A DNA stretch of 64,000 nucleotides from UBA8529 sp964390565. GTDB lineage: Bacteria; Bacteroidota; Bacteroidia; Bacteroidales; Tenuifilaceae. The stretch is from positions 75,526-139,525 of the forward strand of contig CAYMII010000004.1 in the NCBI GenBank assembly GCA_964390565.1, written 5' to 3'. The position numbers and the translations under genes are program-made. Position 1 is the stretch's first letter, and every line of letters starts with the position of its first letter. The notes under the pieces were generated by a model. That model did not search any database, was not told the DNA's origin, and saw only the letters and a list, made by a program, of their open reading frames with translations. This document shows, in pieces, positions 43,003 to 52,597 of this stretch.

Positions 43003-43074
43003 TTGGAGGTGTTTAGTGTAGGGCTATTTACTTGGGTCATTAATAGCCATAATTTGTCTTAACCTAACCTCTAA
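43003..43074 (+). other. possible structured 5' leader of the endonuclease gene
   Basis: Outer stem TTGGAGGT (43003-43010) with ACCTCTAA (43067-43074), one G-U pair, encloses an inner hairpin GGCTATT (43022-43028) / AATAGCC (43042-43048). It ends 10 bp before the ATG at 43085 and could control translation. No known riboswitch class was recognised. Confidence 0.35.
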
Positions 43075-43084
43075 ATCCTTACCT

Positions 43085-43999
43085 ATGAGAAAATCTTTAT
43101 TAAAAAGCAGAATCATCTTTCTAGCTGCTTTAATTGCCATTTCGGCGATCTTCATCTCGTGCGAAAAAGAGAATATTGAGCCACAAACACCCGTAAATGC
43201 TGAACAAGGTATAATGCTTAAAGCGGTTGCTGCAACTCGCGATAACAATATGGCATTAGGAAATCCTTCAGGAGCAGTAGCAAACAGTTCAACCTACCCA
43301 AACAACTACCTGATGACTAAAACCCAATACACCATGTCTTATAACAATAGCAAAAAGACTTGTAACTGGGTTTCGTGGCATCTAAGTACAGCATGGATTG
43401 GTTCGACTGCTCGTCAAGATAATTTTAGCGCAGATAATACTTTACCAAGTAGTTGGGTTAAAGTTGGTGCTACTGATTATTCTGGTTCTGGATTCGATCG
43501 CGGTCACATGTGTCCAAGCGCTGACAGGACTGGCTCTGTGGCAGATAATTCTGCGACTTTTCTAATGACCAACATGATACCCCAAGCTCCAAAAAACAAC
43601 CAAATTACCTGGGCTAATCTTGAGAACTATTGCAGGACTCTTGTAAATGCAGGGAATGAGCTTTATATCATATCTGGTCCCTATGGACAAGGTGGAACAG
43701 GCTCTGCTGGTTATAAAACTACAATATCAACTAAAAGCATCGTAGTTCCTGCTTATACATGGAAAATTATTGTTGTTCTACCTGTTGGTTCAAGTGATGT
43801 AACAAGAATTACCTCTTCAACAAGAGTAATCGCTGTTTGGATGCCTAATAATCAAACGGTTAGCAGCCAATCATGGGGATACTACAGAAAGAGTGTAGAT
43901 TATATCGAGAGTCAAACAGGCTATAACTTCTTATCAAATGTTTCAACAACAATTCAAAATACAATTGAAGCAAAAGTTGATACCGGTGCAACAAACTAG
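43085..43999 (+). CDS. secreted DNA/RNA non-specific endonuclease (NucA/Serratia type), lipoprotein
   Basis: Predicted lipoprotein of 304 residues (signal ending AIFISC, lipid on C26). The nuclease domain of the beta-beta-alpha-metal type has DRGH at 138-141 with the catalytic H141, followed by the metal-binding region NMIPQAPKNNQITWANLE (163-180). It would cut DNA and RNA outside the cytoplasm, for nutrient scavenging or biofilm DNA turnover. No immunity or inhibitor gene is adjacent, as expected for an exported enzyme. It has a possible folded leader and a strong terminator. Confidence 0.92.
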   Translation: MRKSLLKSRIIFLAALIAISAIFISCEKENIEPQTPVNAEQGIMLKAVAATRDNNMALGNPSGAVANSSTYPNNYLMTKTQYTMSYNNSKKTCNWVSWHLSTAWIGSTARQDNFSADNTLPSSWVKVGATDYSGSGFDRGHMCPSADRTGSVADNSATFLMTNMIPQAPKNNQITWANLENYCRTLVNAGNELYIISGPYGQGGTGSAGYKTTISTKSIVVPAYTWKIIVVLPVGSSDVTRITSSTRVIAVWMPNNQTVSSQSWGYYRKSVDYIESQTGYNFLSNVSTTIQNTIEAKVDTGATN

Positions 44000-44025
44000 G
44001 TATAGTGAAAACAAAGTTTAAGTTG

Positions 44026-44059
44026 AAAGCCCTGCTTACTAAGCAGGGCTTTATTTTTG
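44026..44059 (+). terminator. Rho-independent terminator
   Basis: AAAGCCCTGCTT (44026-44037), loop ACT, AAGCAGGGCTTT (44041-44052), then ATTTTTG. It serves the nuclease gene and possibly the convergent gene. Confidence 0.88.
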
Positions 44060-44518
44060 TTAACTCTTTTTTAAGCCTAATTGTGCTGATAGTAAGTCAG
44101 CCTCTTCTTTTGCCGATTCAAGCGTTAATACTTTCATTAAGGGAATAATCTGTGCTCCTTTTGAATCAAAAAGGATTATTCTAAAATCCTTATCGGTAAT
44201 ATCAATCGAGCGACTACCACGACTATATGCTCGCCATGTTCTATTGGATTGTTTAATATCAATCCTCATGATGGGTTCGACGATTATCCATTTTCCAACT
44301 TTGATTAATCCAAACAGGTTGTTGCAGAATCGAACTTTTTTGCTGTCAGAATCAATCAATGTACTTGTTGATGAAAAGCCCACAAATGCCCCTATTATAA
44401 TTAGAAATAGACCAGATATTGAGAAGCAAATTAATGCTACCCCAACCACAAATATTGTTATCCCTGCAATAGTCCCTATTGGGCCAAATGACTTATCAAG
44501 TTTATACTCTTTTATCAT
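44060..44518 (-). CDS. hypothetical membrane protein with two helices
   Basis: Protein of 152 residues: two adjacent membrane helices at about 12-50 (TIAGITIFVVGVALICF, SGLFLIIIGAFVGF), then a soluble domain of about 95 residues with a PH-like strand pattern (STLIDSDSKKVRFCNN, KWIIVEPIMRIDIKQS, FRIILFDSKGAQIIPLMK). The arrangement resembles bacterial PH-domain membrane proteins, but the match is weak. It is separated from the OmpA-family gene by a terminator, so it is independent. Function unknown. Confidence 0.65.
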   Translation of the reverse strand: MIKEYKLDKSFGPIGTIAGITIFVVGVALICFSISGLFLIIIGAFVGFSSTSTLIDSDSKKVRFCNNLFGLIKVGKWIIVEPIMRIDIKQSNRTWRAYSRGSRSIDITDKDFRIILFDSKGAQIIPLMKVLTLESAKEEADLLSAQLGLKKS

Positions 44519-44533
44519 GGTGTTTAAAAATTT

Positions 44534-44562
44534 AAAGCCCTAAGATTCTTAGGGCTTTAGTT
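44534..44562 (-). terminator. terminator of the OmpA-family operon
   Basis: AAAGCCCTAAG (44534-44544) pairs with CTTAGGGCTTT (44548-44558) around a 3-base loop; on the minus strand an AT-rich run follows. It is 20 bp after the stop at 44578. Confidence 0.8.
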
Positions 44563-44577
44563 AAATTTATTAGGATT

Positions 44578-46947
44578 TTATATTCCAGTTATTGTAAACT
44601 CAACCCTTCGGTTCTTAGCCCTTCCCTGTGATGTTTTATTGGTGTACTTTGGTTTTGTTAACCCATAACCCTTTGATACTACTCTTGACGCAGGTACGCC
44701 TTGCGAAATAACATAATTTGCAACCGATTTTGCTCTTTTCTCAGATATAGTTAAGTTTATACTAGCAGATCCTACATTGTCAGTATGGCCGCTAATCTCA
44801 ACAGTTACCTCTGGGTACTCGTTTAGGAAGGCAACCAACGCATTTAGCGATTTAAAGGAAGCCGGTTTTAAATCAGCCTTGGCTGTTTCAAAGTAGATGT
44901 GTTCAATATCAACCGATTGCCCAACCTCGATTGGCGTAACGTAGAAGTTCTTAGGAATCTTAGTTTTGCCCTTAACCTTGGTTAAATCGATTGGCTCATA
45001 CTTATTGTAAAAATTCCTCACCGATGGCGTTAGGTCGTAGTAATAGCCAACAGGTAGTTTTAGCGTATACTCCAAATTAATTGAGTCGTATTTAAAAGCA
45101 GGCGATACAACTCCATTTATCTTCATTTTAACAGGAATACCTTGTTCAAGGGGCTTGCCCGTTTTTGTATTGATAACCTTTCCGTTAAGTATTGCCATGT
45201 TCGCATCTTTAAACTCGCCAAATACGTTGTGCTTAACAACGGTATACTCAACATATCCAGATAAATCAAGAACATTTTCGATAGGATTAAAATCCTTTGA
45301 TGAAATGGCTGTGCGGTATTGTTTTCCAAAAGGCAAGCGTATTTTAAATTCGCCTGTTGCAGCATCAATTTTGACACTATCAACCATCATCCCATTGATT
45401 ACTAGCTTGATATTAGGATTACCGATTATCGGACTTAAAGTGTTATTGTCAAGCGCAGTACCCTGAACTTCAACCCAAGGCTTTGATGTTACGTATAGGT
45501 TTACCTCTTGCTCCTGATATACAGTCTGGTTCTTTACGTTAACAGTATCTGCTTTGCCAATAAAATTTGGTACTTGGGCTTTTAGAATATAGATAGAGTC
45601 AAGCGGTAATAGTGCTTGATAGCTGGCTACAAGGGTATCGTATTTAACCGAGTCGGAAGCAATTCCATTGATTAAAACTTTTGGTTTCTTACTTAAAGAA
45701 ATGGGTTGGTTAGTCCTTGTATCAATAATATTACCCTTAATAAACACGTAGGGCTTTGTTTCGAGGTAAAGGTTAAGTTTCTCCTCTTTGTATTCTTTTA
45801 ATCCTCTGGTATCAACTTCGCTAGAAACGCTAATCCAGTTGTTTAATGTGGGGTTTAACTTATAAAGGGTGTCAAAAGGCAATAATACCTCATACGAAGC
45901 TGATGCCTTATCGATCTTTAACCCAGGAAATGGTTGACCATTTACAAGAATTTGGTAAGTCGTATCAGCAAGCATCAATGTTTCATCCTTTTTATTAAGT
46001 ATTAATCCAGTTACTTTAACAAATGGATTTTCCTCAAATATTTTTACTCTAAAAATATCTGATTTTCCCAGCGAGTTAGTAACCGAACAGTAATAAGCCC
46101 AACTACCTTTGGCGTTTAAAGTATAATATGAATTCCAATCAGGAGTATTTAGGGAATCGCTTAGTATTTCAGGTTTCGACCAGTTTACATAAGTGTCATC
46201 CATCCGAGTGGATTTATATAAATCATAGCCGTTGCGATTGCCATTATAATTACCCGAGAAATAAAGCGTTTTACCATCAGGATCGAGGAAAGGTGCCTCA
46301 GCGCTACGCCCCTTATTAATTCCGCCTTTTAGCTCTTTAGGTTTGCCATATTTGTTATCAGACTTCCTTTTTGAAACATAAATGGTTAGCTTTGAGCTAT
46401 TGCTTTTTGGTGCAAAGGATGTAAAAAGGTACTCCTTGTCGGCGGTTAAAAAGGCTGATGAGAATTTTCCACGATTCTTTCGAGAAACTTTTTTAACATT
46501 TATTTTAACAGGTTTCCCCCAAGTTCCATCATCCTTTTTTTCAATAGTTGAAAATCCACGGTTTAGGTAAAGCGTCCCTCTTTTATTATAGATACCATTC
46601 AACATAAAGGTTTTCCCATCGCCAACTGCTGAAAGAATTGCATTATATTGTCCAATATTTACCTCTTTAGGTAAGCGTTTTGCTTCGCTCCAAGTACCGT
46701 CATCGTTTAAAGTACAATACCATACATCTTGGCTTTTGTATTTACCAAAAGCATTTTCTGGATGGTTAACTCTTACAAAGTACAGTGTTTTCCCATCAAC
46801 AGAAAGGATTGGGTTAATTTCGGAGTAAGTGGAATTAACACTTGAGCCAAGATTGTGGGGAATGAAAGACGATTGGGCTCTTGCTAATGTTACAATGAAC
46901 AAACAACTTAAAATTGATGAGACGATATAGTGCGTTAACTTTTTCAT
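44578..46947 (-). CDS. OmpA family protein with PD40 (WD40-like) repeats
   Basis: Exported protein of 789 residues. Signal peptide about 1-24; residues 30-310 hold PD40-type beta-propeller repeats (DGKTLYFVRVNHP, DPDGKTLYFSGNYNG, KGSWAYYCSVTN); several carboxypeptidase-regulatory-like segments follow (about 310-670); the C-terminus is an OmpA domain that binds peptidoglycan (VEISGHTDNVGSASIN, then RVVSKGYGLTKP and NRRVEFTI). In Bacteroidota such proteins link the outer membrane with the wall and sometimes with type IX secretion. It is the last gene of a three-gene unit with the DUF5723 protein and a lipoprotein. Confidence 0.9.
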   Translation of the reverse strand: MKKLTHYIVSSILSCLFIVTLARAQSSFIPHNLGSSVNSTYSEINPILSVDGKTLYFVRVNHPENAFGKYKSQDVWYCTLNDDGTWSEAKRLPKEVNIGQYNAILSAVGDGKTFMLNGIYNKRGTLYLNRGFSTIEKKDDGTWGKPVKINVKKVSRKNRGKFSSAFLTADKEYLFTSFAPKSNSSKLTIYVSKRKSDNKYGKPKELKGGINKGRSAEAPFLDPDGKTLYFSGNYNGNRNGYDLYKSTRMDDTYVNWSKPEILSDSLNTPDWNSYYTLNAKGSWAYYCSVTNSLGKSDIFRVKIFEENPFVKVTGLILNKKDETLMLADTTYQILVNGQPFPGLKIDKASASYEVLLPFDTLYKLNPTLNNWISVSSEVDTRGLKEYKEEKLNLYLETKPYVFIKGNIIDTRTNQPISLSKKPKVLINGIASDSVKYDTLVASYQALLPLDSIYILKAQVPNFIGKADTVNVKNQTVYQEQEVNLYVTSKPWVEVQGTALDNNTLSPIIGNPNIKLVINGMMVDSVKIDAATGEFKIRLPFGKQYRTAISSKDFNPIENVLDLSGYVEYTVVKHNVFGEFKDANMAILNGKVINTKTGKPLEQGIPVKMKINGVVSPAFKYDSINLEYTLKLPVGYYYDLTPSVRNFYNKYEPIDLTKVKGKTKIPKNFYVTPIEVGQSVDIEHIYFETAKADLKPASFKSLNALVAFLNEYPEVTVEISGHTDNVGSASINLTISEKRAKSVANYVISQGVPASRVVSKGYGLTKPKYTNKTSQGRAKNRRVEFTITGI

Positions 46948-46985
46948 ATCAGTAGCTATTGTGTACTTTTCAATGATTCAACTAT

Positions 46986-48347
46986 TTATCTATAAGGTAA
47001 GCCTACCGCAGGTTTAACTCTTCCAAGGACGATATTCATTCCAAACCTTACGTTCATGTTTGTTGTATAGTCGGGGCTGAATATTGGGAATATATTATCA
47101 GTTACAACATAAAATTGGAACGGGCCGGGCTTAATAACGAATCCCACACCTAAATTCTGAATCGTTTTTTGATTATATGATATAGTAGTAAGAAGATTCA
47201 AAAAGCGACCTAACCCTTGCTGTAGACCCAAGGTAAATGCAGGATAAAGTTTTTTGTTATATACACCCGATGCCGAAAAACCAACAACCGTGCGTCGGAA
47301 TAGATTGTAACTTACAGATAGGTTGAACTTTGGTTTAAGATAAGTTGTGTAGGCCTTGTTTACCGTATCCCTATTAAAATCATCTATTATTGTATCCAAA
47401 ATGGCTGCACCATCAATTTTTTCCCCATTAAGATACTGGTGTAACACATCAATCCCTGAGAATGAACTTTGGCCTTTTAAGTTATAATTTGTAACGCTAT
47501 CCTTCCAATGTATGTATCCTAAATCGTAGAAAGATGCTGAAAATCTTAACCTATCGCTCATTTTGTAGGTAGCACCAGCACTTAATGCAAAGCCCCTGTT
47601 TTTAAAACTCGAGAGATAATTAGTGATATAATTAACGTCGCTAAACTGGTCAATATTTGGTTTTCCTTCACTATCCATTGGTATACCAGCAACATTAAGC
47701 CTCGCATCAGAGTTAATAGTTTGACGGAAATTAAGCGTATCAACCTTCATATTTAGGCTTTTGGGGTCAAATTGAATATTTGATAAGCCTTGTAACAAGC
47801 TAACTCTACCTCCAAATACCCATCTGTTATACTCCAACGCCATACCGTAGCTGTATTCATTGTAAAGGGTGGCATCGAAATTTAGATTGCTGAAATCCAT
47901 GCTCCTTCCAATGAATGCTCCGTTACCTTTTATTGCTAATTCTATGAAATCTTTTGGGTACTGAAAGTTTACTTCAACATTTGATCTTGCTCCAATCCAA
48001 TAAAAACCGTTTCGAATTTTTACCCTTAAGTGAAATAGATCAACGGAAGAACCAGAATAAATTAGGTTTTTATCGGATAGTTCTGAAAGTAGTTTGTTTG
48101 GATCGATATGAAGGGTGTCATTCTTAATGCTAACAACCTTACCTGGCCGAAATCCATTAGTAATAAACTGTGTGTAAACAGATGAGTTCCCCGGTAATCC
48201 TAAGCTAAATGTATGCTCAGGTATAACGGTAGGGTTAATATACGACGATTGAAATACGTCTCGTAAAAAAGGCAGGGTAAGCTCCGATTGTGCCAATGCT
48301 CCAGTTGCTAACCCAATGCTGATGGCTAATACAAAAATCTTTTTCAC
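46986..48347 (-). CDS. DUF5723 outer-membrane beta-barrel protein
   Basis: Exported protein of 453 residues with signal peptide MKKIFVLAISIGLATGALAQ and a long alternating beta pattern ending in an aromatic/charged strand (GRVKPAVGLPYR), typical of a beta-barrel. It opens with the DUF5723 pattern (QSSYINPTVIPEHTFSLGLP). The start codon is GTG at 48347: an in-frame TAA lies two codons upstream and no ATG fits. Second gene of the lipoprotein-DUF5723-OmpA unit, 17 bp from the first gene and 38 bp from the third. Function is unknown; outer-membrane complex with the OmpA-family neighbour is inferred. Confidence 0.85.
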   Translation of the reverse strand: MKKIFVLAISIGLATGALAQSELTLPFLRDVFQSSYINPTVIPEHTFSLGLPGNSSVYTQFITNGFRPGKVVSIKNDTLHIDPNKLLSELSDKNLIYSGSSVDLFHLRVKIRNGFYWIGARSNVEVNFQYPKDFIELAIKGNGAFIGRSMDFSNLNFDATLYNEYSYGMALEYNRWVFGGRVSLLQGLSNIQFDPKSLNMKVDTLNFRQTINSDARLNVAGIPMDSEGKPNIDQFSDVNYITNYLSSFKNRGFALSAGATYKMSDRLRFSASFYDLGYIHWKDSVTNYNLKGQSSFSGIDVLHQYLNGEKIDGAAILDTIIDDFNRDTVNKAYTTYLKPKFNLSVSYNLFRRTVVGFSASGVYNKKLYPAFTLGLQQGLGRFLNLLTTISYNQKTIQNLGVGFVIKPGPFQFYVVTDNIFPIFSPDYTTNMNVRFGMNIVLGRVKPAVGLPYR

Positions 48348-48364
48348 TTTTTATCAGTTTTAGG

Positions 48365-50008
48365 TTAAAGTTGAACTGTTCCACTGGCCTCAAGAAGCAT
48401 CTGAATGGCAAGTGAGTTGGTTGATAGAATTCTAATATCTTGATGAAGGTTACCTCCTGTTGTAAATCTAATTAAAACGACCATATCCTTTGAGAGTCTC
48501 ATTTGCTCGTACTTTGCTTTATCTATTGTTATGTAGGAGTACGCTTCTTTAGGAGTTGTTGTTTCGCCTGTTACAGGATCAACATCCGAACTTTGAATTA
48601 GCCTTGTTTCGCCTCCATCAAAGAGTTCTGTGACTAACGCTCCGTTTACATCTAGGAATTTGACCTGCATATACAAGTTAATAGGCATGCCATTAATAAA
48701 CTTAATTTTCAATCTTACTTTTTGGTCAATTAATTTAAAATCATTCTCTAAATCAGGAAATTCCATATTAAAAACGGTATCAGCAATTTCATTTGTAACA
48801 ATGTAACCTGAAAGTGGAATCTCAATATCAGATATAAGCTGGAATTTACTATCATTTCGAACAAAGTAGTCATGATTCGTATCGGCTGCATCTCCTATAT
48901 CGAAGGTTGCGCCAGCAAAACTCATTGTACTTGGTGCTATATCAAATAAATCTTCAACATTCGAATTGGTTGAGGTGAGCATTAGCTTTGTAGTATCGCT
49001 TGGTTTTGATGCGGTTGCGTACTTAAGAATATTAGATGCACCTATAAGTAAATCTCCTTCATTAACAATGCCTTCATGTGTGACAAGAACTTTGGTTCCG
49101 CTATGATTTTCAACCTCAAAATTTGCAAAACTAACTTCTGATGGCAATCCAAAGCTATTTACAAAGTTTAGTTTGAACTTGGGCTCAGCAAAATGTTGCT
49201 CTGCAAATATTGTAGACTCAAAAATACCTATATCATAGGTTTGATCGGGTGCGCTATAATTATAGGTTAACTTACCAGTTATTTTTTGATATTCAGGGCT
49301 ATTTAATGATAGTTGAATGTTGATGCTATTAGCAGACGAAATAGGTGCTCCGCTTGATGTAATGGTAGCAGATACTGAGTAGCTAATTGTATTGTAGACA
49401 GCAGCAGGGTATAAATCAAGGTAACGACCGCTGAGATTTTCGGAATAGTTTTGTGTGCCTAAACTAGCTAATGTAAAAGGGATAACTACAGGATTGTTAG
49501 AGTTGTCTTTAAGCGAGGTTATAGTTATATTTCCGCTAATGCTATGGTTGAATGTACTTGTAAGAGTGAATTGAAGTGTTCCACCAGATAAGTCAATACG
49601 CTTAAGTTCTGCTCCGGGGAAAGTATTATAAGTTTGAGTAAATGATTTTACGATTGGACCTATTGTTGAACCCGCAGGGAAAGCTCCTGGAACTTCAGGT
49701 ACTGATAGTTGGTAACTATCATTGAAAACCATTGAGGGGATTGCAGGGAAGAGATCTGATGCTAACCCAACATCAACTGTATCGCGAAATGAAATAAAAT
49801 ATAAATGACCGCTTGGATATTCTTCAATTACTGAGTTTGCTCCAGTTTTCTTTGCCAACTCGGCAAAGGTTATTTTTGAATCCATTAATGGGAACACAAA
49901 TTTTGATGTAAAAGGGTCAACTTCTACATTCTCTACATTAGGGAAATCATAACATCCTGTTAATCCTATCAGGAGTAAGCTTAACCATCTAACTACCTTG
50001 GTTTTCAT
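48365..50008 (-). CDS. large hypothetical lipoprotein of the OmpA operon
   Basis: Predicted lipoprotein of 547 residues with signal MKTKVVRWLSLLLIGLTGC (lipid on C19). The mature protein is beta-rich with no catalytic motif; segments such as KRIDLSGGTLQFTLTSTFNHS and KLTYNYSAPDQTYDIGIF alternate polar and hydrophobic residues. I do not recognise a domain. It is the first gene of the unit with DUF5723 and OmpA proteins (17-bp spacing), so it is probably a surface or periplasmic partner of that assembly. Confidence 0.7.
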   Translation of the reverse strand: MKTKVVRWLSLLLIGLTGCYDFPNVENVEVDPFTSKFVFPLMDSKITFAELAKKTGANSVIEEYPSGHLYFISFRDTVDVGLASDLFPAIPSMVFNDSYQLSVPEVPGAFPAGSTIGPIVKSFTQTYNTFPGAELKRIDLSGGTLQFTLTSTFNHSISGNITITSLKDNSNNPVVIPFTLASLGTQNYSENLSGRYLDLYPAAVYNTISYSVSATITSSGAPISSANSINIQLSLNSPEYQKITGKLTYNYSAPDQTYDIGIFESTIFAEQHFAEPKFKLNFVNSFGLPSEVSFANFEVENHSGTKVLVTHEGIVNEGDLLIGASNILKYATASKPSDTTKLMLTSTNSNVEDLFDIAPSTMSFAGATFDIGDAADTNHDYFVRNDSKFQLISDIEIPLSGYIVTNEIADTVFNMEFPDLENDFKLIDQKVRLKIKFINGMPINLYMQVKFLDVNGALVTELFDGGETRLIQSSDVDPVTGETTTPKEAYSYITIDKAKYEQMRLSKDMVVLIRFTTGGNLHQDIRILSTNSLAIQMLLEASGTVQL

Positions 50009-50126
50009 AACTCAATATTTATAGTATTCGTTGTTATACGAAAATATGATAAAAAAGATAATCTGGCTTGAAATATAACCATTTATTTGTTGCCTATCGA
50101 TAAAATACAATTTCATAAAATAGAAA

Positions 50127-50158
50127 GAGGAGGGTGTTTATACCCTCCTCTTCGCAAT
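50127..50158 (-). terminator. terminator after the PpiD-like gene
   Basis: GAGGAGGGT (50127-50135) pairs with ACCCTCCTC (50142-50150); on the minus strand it is followed by TTTCTATTTT, 20 bp after the stop at 50174. Confidence 0.8.
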
Positions 50159-50173
50159 ATTCTATTAATTATT

Positions 50174-52279
50174 CTAGTAGAACTTTGATCTTTTATCTTT
50201 TATCTCGGCATTTTTCTTTAAAGATTCATAGGCTTCATAATATGCACGAGATCCAAACATGCTAACTAACCTTGACTTCTCCATATTAATATCCCCTTCT
50301 TCCTTATTTTGAGCAGTAACGGTCAAAACATAAACGCCAGAGTTCCCTACGATAGGGCCAACAACTTTTCCTTCAGTTGTGTTAGTTGCGGCAGCAATAA
50401 CCGCTGGTTCAAAACCAGCATTTGGAATTGAGAAGGAGCTAAAAGATACGCCTGTTGCTTGCTCTGCTTTTGAACCAATATTTTGAGCAATAGTTTCAAT
50501 GCTTAATGATGCTTTCATTGCGGTTTTTAATTTCTCCGAAAGCATTTCTCCCTTTTTCTCACGAATAACTTTAAGTTTAACTTCATCAGCCACTTGTGCT
50601 AATGGAGCAATACCTTCTTCGTGTGCATTTGTTAACGTTGCTACAACAAAATTCTCTCCAAGTTCGAATACATCCGATACATTTCCTTTCTCCGATTTAA
50701 ATGCCCAACGTATAACTTCTCTTGGGTGATCAAGTCCAGCAATATTACGATCGTTCTCTAACAGATTGTTTGCAATACGTTTGGTAAGTTTTTTGCTCTC
50801 AGCAACTTTTGAAAATTGCTCACTTGTTTTATTTGTCCCAGCAAATTGTGATGCCTCAGAGAAGATGTTTTGAATAGTTTTGGAGCTTGCCAATACTTTT
50901 CTTTCAACAACAGCAACCTGAACTTTTTTAACATCTTTACCTTTCTCAACAACATTGATGATATGGTAACCAAATTGTGTTTCAACCATTGTATACTCAC
51001 CCTTTTTACCATTAAAGCAAGCATCGTTAAATGGTTTAACCATCTGACCTTCGCGGAACCAACCTAAATCGCCGCCTTTGTCTTTTGACCCTGGGTCAAC
51101 TGAATACTCTTTTGCTAATTTATCGAAATTGCCACCTTTTTTAATAACGGCTAAAACGCTATCTGCTTTTGATTTCGCTTTAGCTACAGCTTCTTGGGTT
51201 CTTTCTGCTGGAGCAATTAGGATATGACGAGCCTTTACTGAGTCAGGAGTATAATTGATTTCGGCAAGTCGAACAAGTTTAATGCTGCTACCTTCAGTTA
51301 TTGGACCAATCATGTCACCTACTTTAGCAACGAAAGCCCAGTCGTTATACTCTTTTGGAAGTTCACCTTGTTTGTAGTTTCTTGCATCGAATGGAGTATC
51401 GGAGTTTAGAGTAGCATACTGTTTTGGTTCAGCAGCCATCTGAAATTCAGGTTTAACCTTATTAATCCATTGTACAGCTAGCTCTTTATCCTCATCAGAT
51501 GGAACAATTGGGAATACAACATATTCAATATCTCTTGATGCTTTTTGCTCGAAATCTTGCTTATGCGCGTCATAATACTTTTCTAAATCTGATTGAGAAT
51601 ATTTTACTGAAGCATCATCAACTGAAGTGTAAGGTGCACTTGTATAAATAAAGTCAACCTTAGCAGTTCTATCGTTTAAAGCCCTTTTTGTTTCGATGTT
51701 TGTAGCGTATAGCCCCTTGCGAATAAGGTTGGTGTATTTTGTGAATATGCGCTCGGTTTTTATCTCTTTCTCAACGTATAACCACATGGCTTTTTGATTA
51801 CCCGATGGGTCTGCATCCATATTTTTAAGGAACTGAATAATTGCTGGTTTGTTTACTTCACCAGTTTGAGGGTTCCCAAAAAGTTGTTGTACCATTGGAT
51901 GAATGTTGCGCCCTTGAACCATATCGAATAGTTCGTCAGGATGAATTGCAAGTCCAAGTTTCTCATACTGATCTTCCATGACATTCTCTCTAACGAGTTG
52001 TTGCCAAACTTGCTCACGTAAGCCTTCGGAGGTTTGCTCATCAAGGGTAGTTTTTCCTGAGAAGAGTTTGTTTATCTCATAAATCTCTTCAACTTTTCCT
52101 TGGTAAAGTTGATAGGGTACTGATTTCCCCGCAATTTTTGCGACTTCGTGATCTGAGTTAGCAAATATCGATTTCCCGGGTTTGATAAAATCACCTAGGA
52201 TAAATGAAAACAGCGCTATTCCAATTACTACTGCCAAAAGGATACCTGCTTTGTTCCTTAATTTCTCTAGTGTAGCCAT
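50174..52279 (-). CDS. PpiD/SurA-like peptidyl-prolyl isomerase, membrane-anchored
   Basis: Periplasmic folding factor of 701 residues with one N-terminal membrane helix (about 13-32, GILLAVVIGIALFSFILG), a SurA-N type chaperone region (about 35-220), a parvulin domain at about 345-450 (VKARHILIAPAER, GGDLGWFREGQMVKPFNDACF, FGYHIINVVEKG) and a second, degenerate parvulin-like part towards the C-terminus. The layout equals PpiD. In Bacteroidota it is usually found downstream of coaX and lptC genes, as here, after a 138-bp gap, and probably has its own promoter. Confidence 0.9.
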   Translation of the reverse strand: MATLEKLRNKAGILLAVVIGIALFSFILGDFIKPGKSIFANSDHEVAKIAGKSVPYQLYQGKVEEIYEINKLFSGKTTLDEQTSEGLREQVWQQLVRENVMEDQYEKLGLAIHPDELFDMVQGRNIHPMVQQLFGNPQTGEVNKPAIIQFLKNMDADPSGNQKAMWLYVEKEIKTERIFTKYTNLIRKGLYATNIETKRALNDRTAKVDFIYTSAPYTSVDDASVKYSQSDLEKYYDAHKQDFEQKASRDIEYVVFPIVPSDEDKELAVQWINKVKPEFQMAAEPKQYATLNSDTPFDARNYKQGELPKEYNDWAFVAKVGDMIGPITEGSSIKLVRLAEINYTPDSVKARHILIAPAERTQEAVAKAKSKADSVLAVIKKGGNFDKLAKEYSVDPGSKDKGGDLGWFREGQMVKPFNDACFNGKKGEYTMVETQFGYHIINVVEKGKDVKKVQVAVVERKVLASSKTIQNIFSEASQFAGTNKTSEQFSKVAESKKLTKRIANNLLENDRNIAGLDHPREVIRWAFKSEKGNVSDVFELGENFVVATLTNAHEEGIAPLAQVADEVKLKVIREKKGEMLSEKLKTAMKASLSIETIAQNIGSKAEQATGVSFSSFSIPNAGFEPAVIAAATNTTEGKVVGPIVGNSGVYVLTVTAQNKEEGDINMEKSRLVSMFGSRAYYEAYESLKKNAEIKDKRSKFY

Positions 52280-52417
52280 AATTCTTATTTAGTTCTCTTT
52301 AATATTTCTTTTTTTTTGAAGCTACGAATATAGCAAAATTAGTTTTTGACTCTTTACAGTCTTGCTTCAAATTTTTAAAAATAGATGATTAATCCAAAAA
52401 ATAATGAGATACGATAC

Positions 52418-52597
52418 CTAATTTTTCAGCCTTTTTGTTCTACGAAGTTGATACATGAAAAATGAGATGATGCTTAAAAGGAAGAAAATATAATTTGAAT
52501 CAATTTTTGTCGAGATTACAGAGTATAAAGCAATAATTAGGCAAAGAATGGCAAGGACTAGCCAAGTGATTTCTAAAATATAGGCTAATCTTTTCAT
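52418..52597 (-). CDS. 59-residue two-helix membrane peptide coupled to lptC
   Basis: ATG at 52597 overlaps the lptC stop by four bases (ATGA), a classic translational coupling, and the frame ends TAG at 52418. The product has two membrane helices (about 11-28, LVLAILCLIIALYSVI, and about 36-49, IFFLLSIISFFMYQ) with a basic end (LRRTKRLKN). It is too short for standard gene calls and the family is not recognised. In many Bacteroidota the place after lptC is held by a CNNM/HlyC-type transporter gene; here only this peptide is present. A role with LptC or LPS export is inferred from coupling alone. Confidence 0.72.
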   Translation of the reverse strand: MKRLAYILEITWLVLAILCLIIALYSVISTKIDSNYIFFLLSIISFFMYQLRRTKRLKN

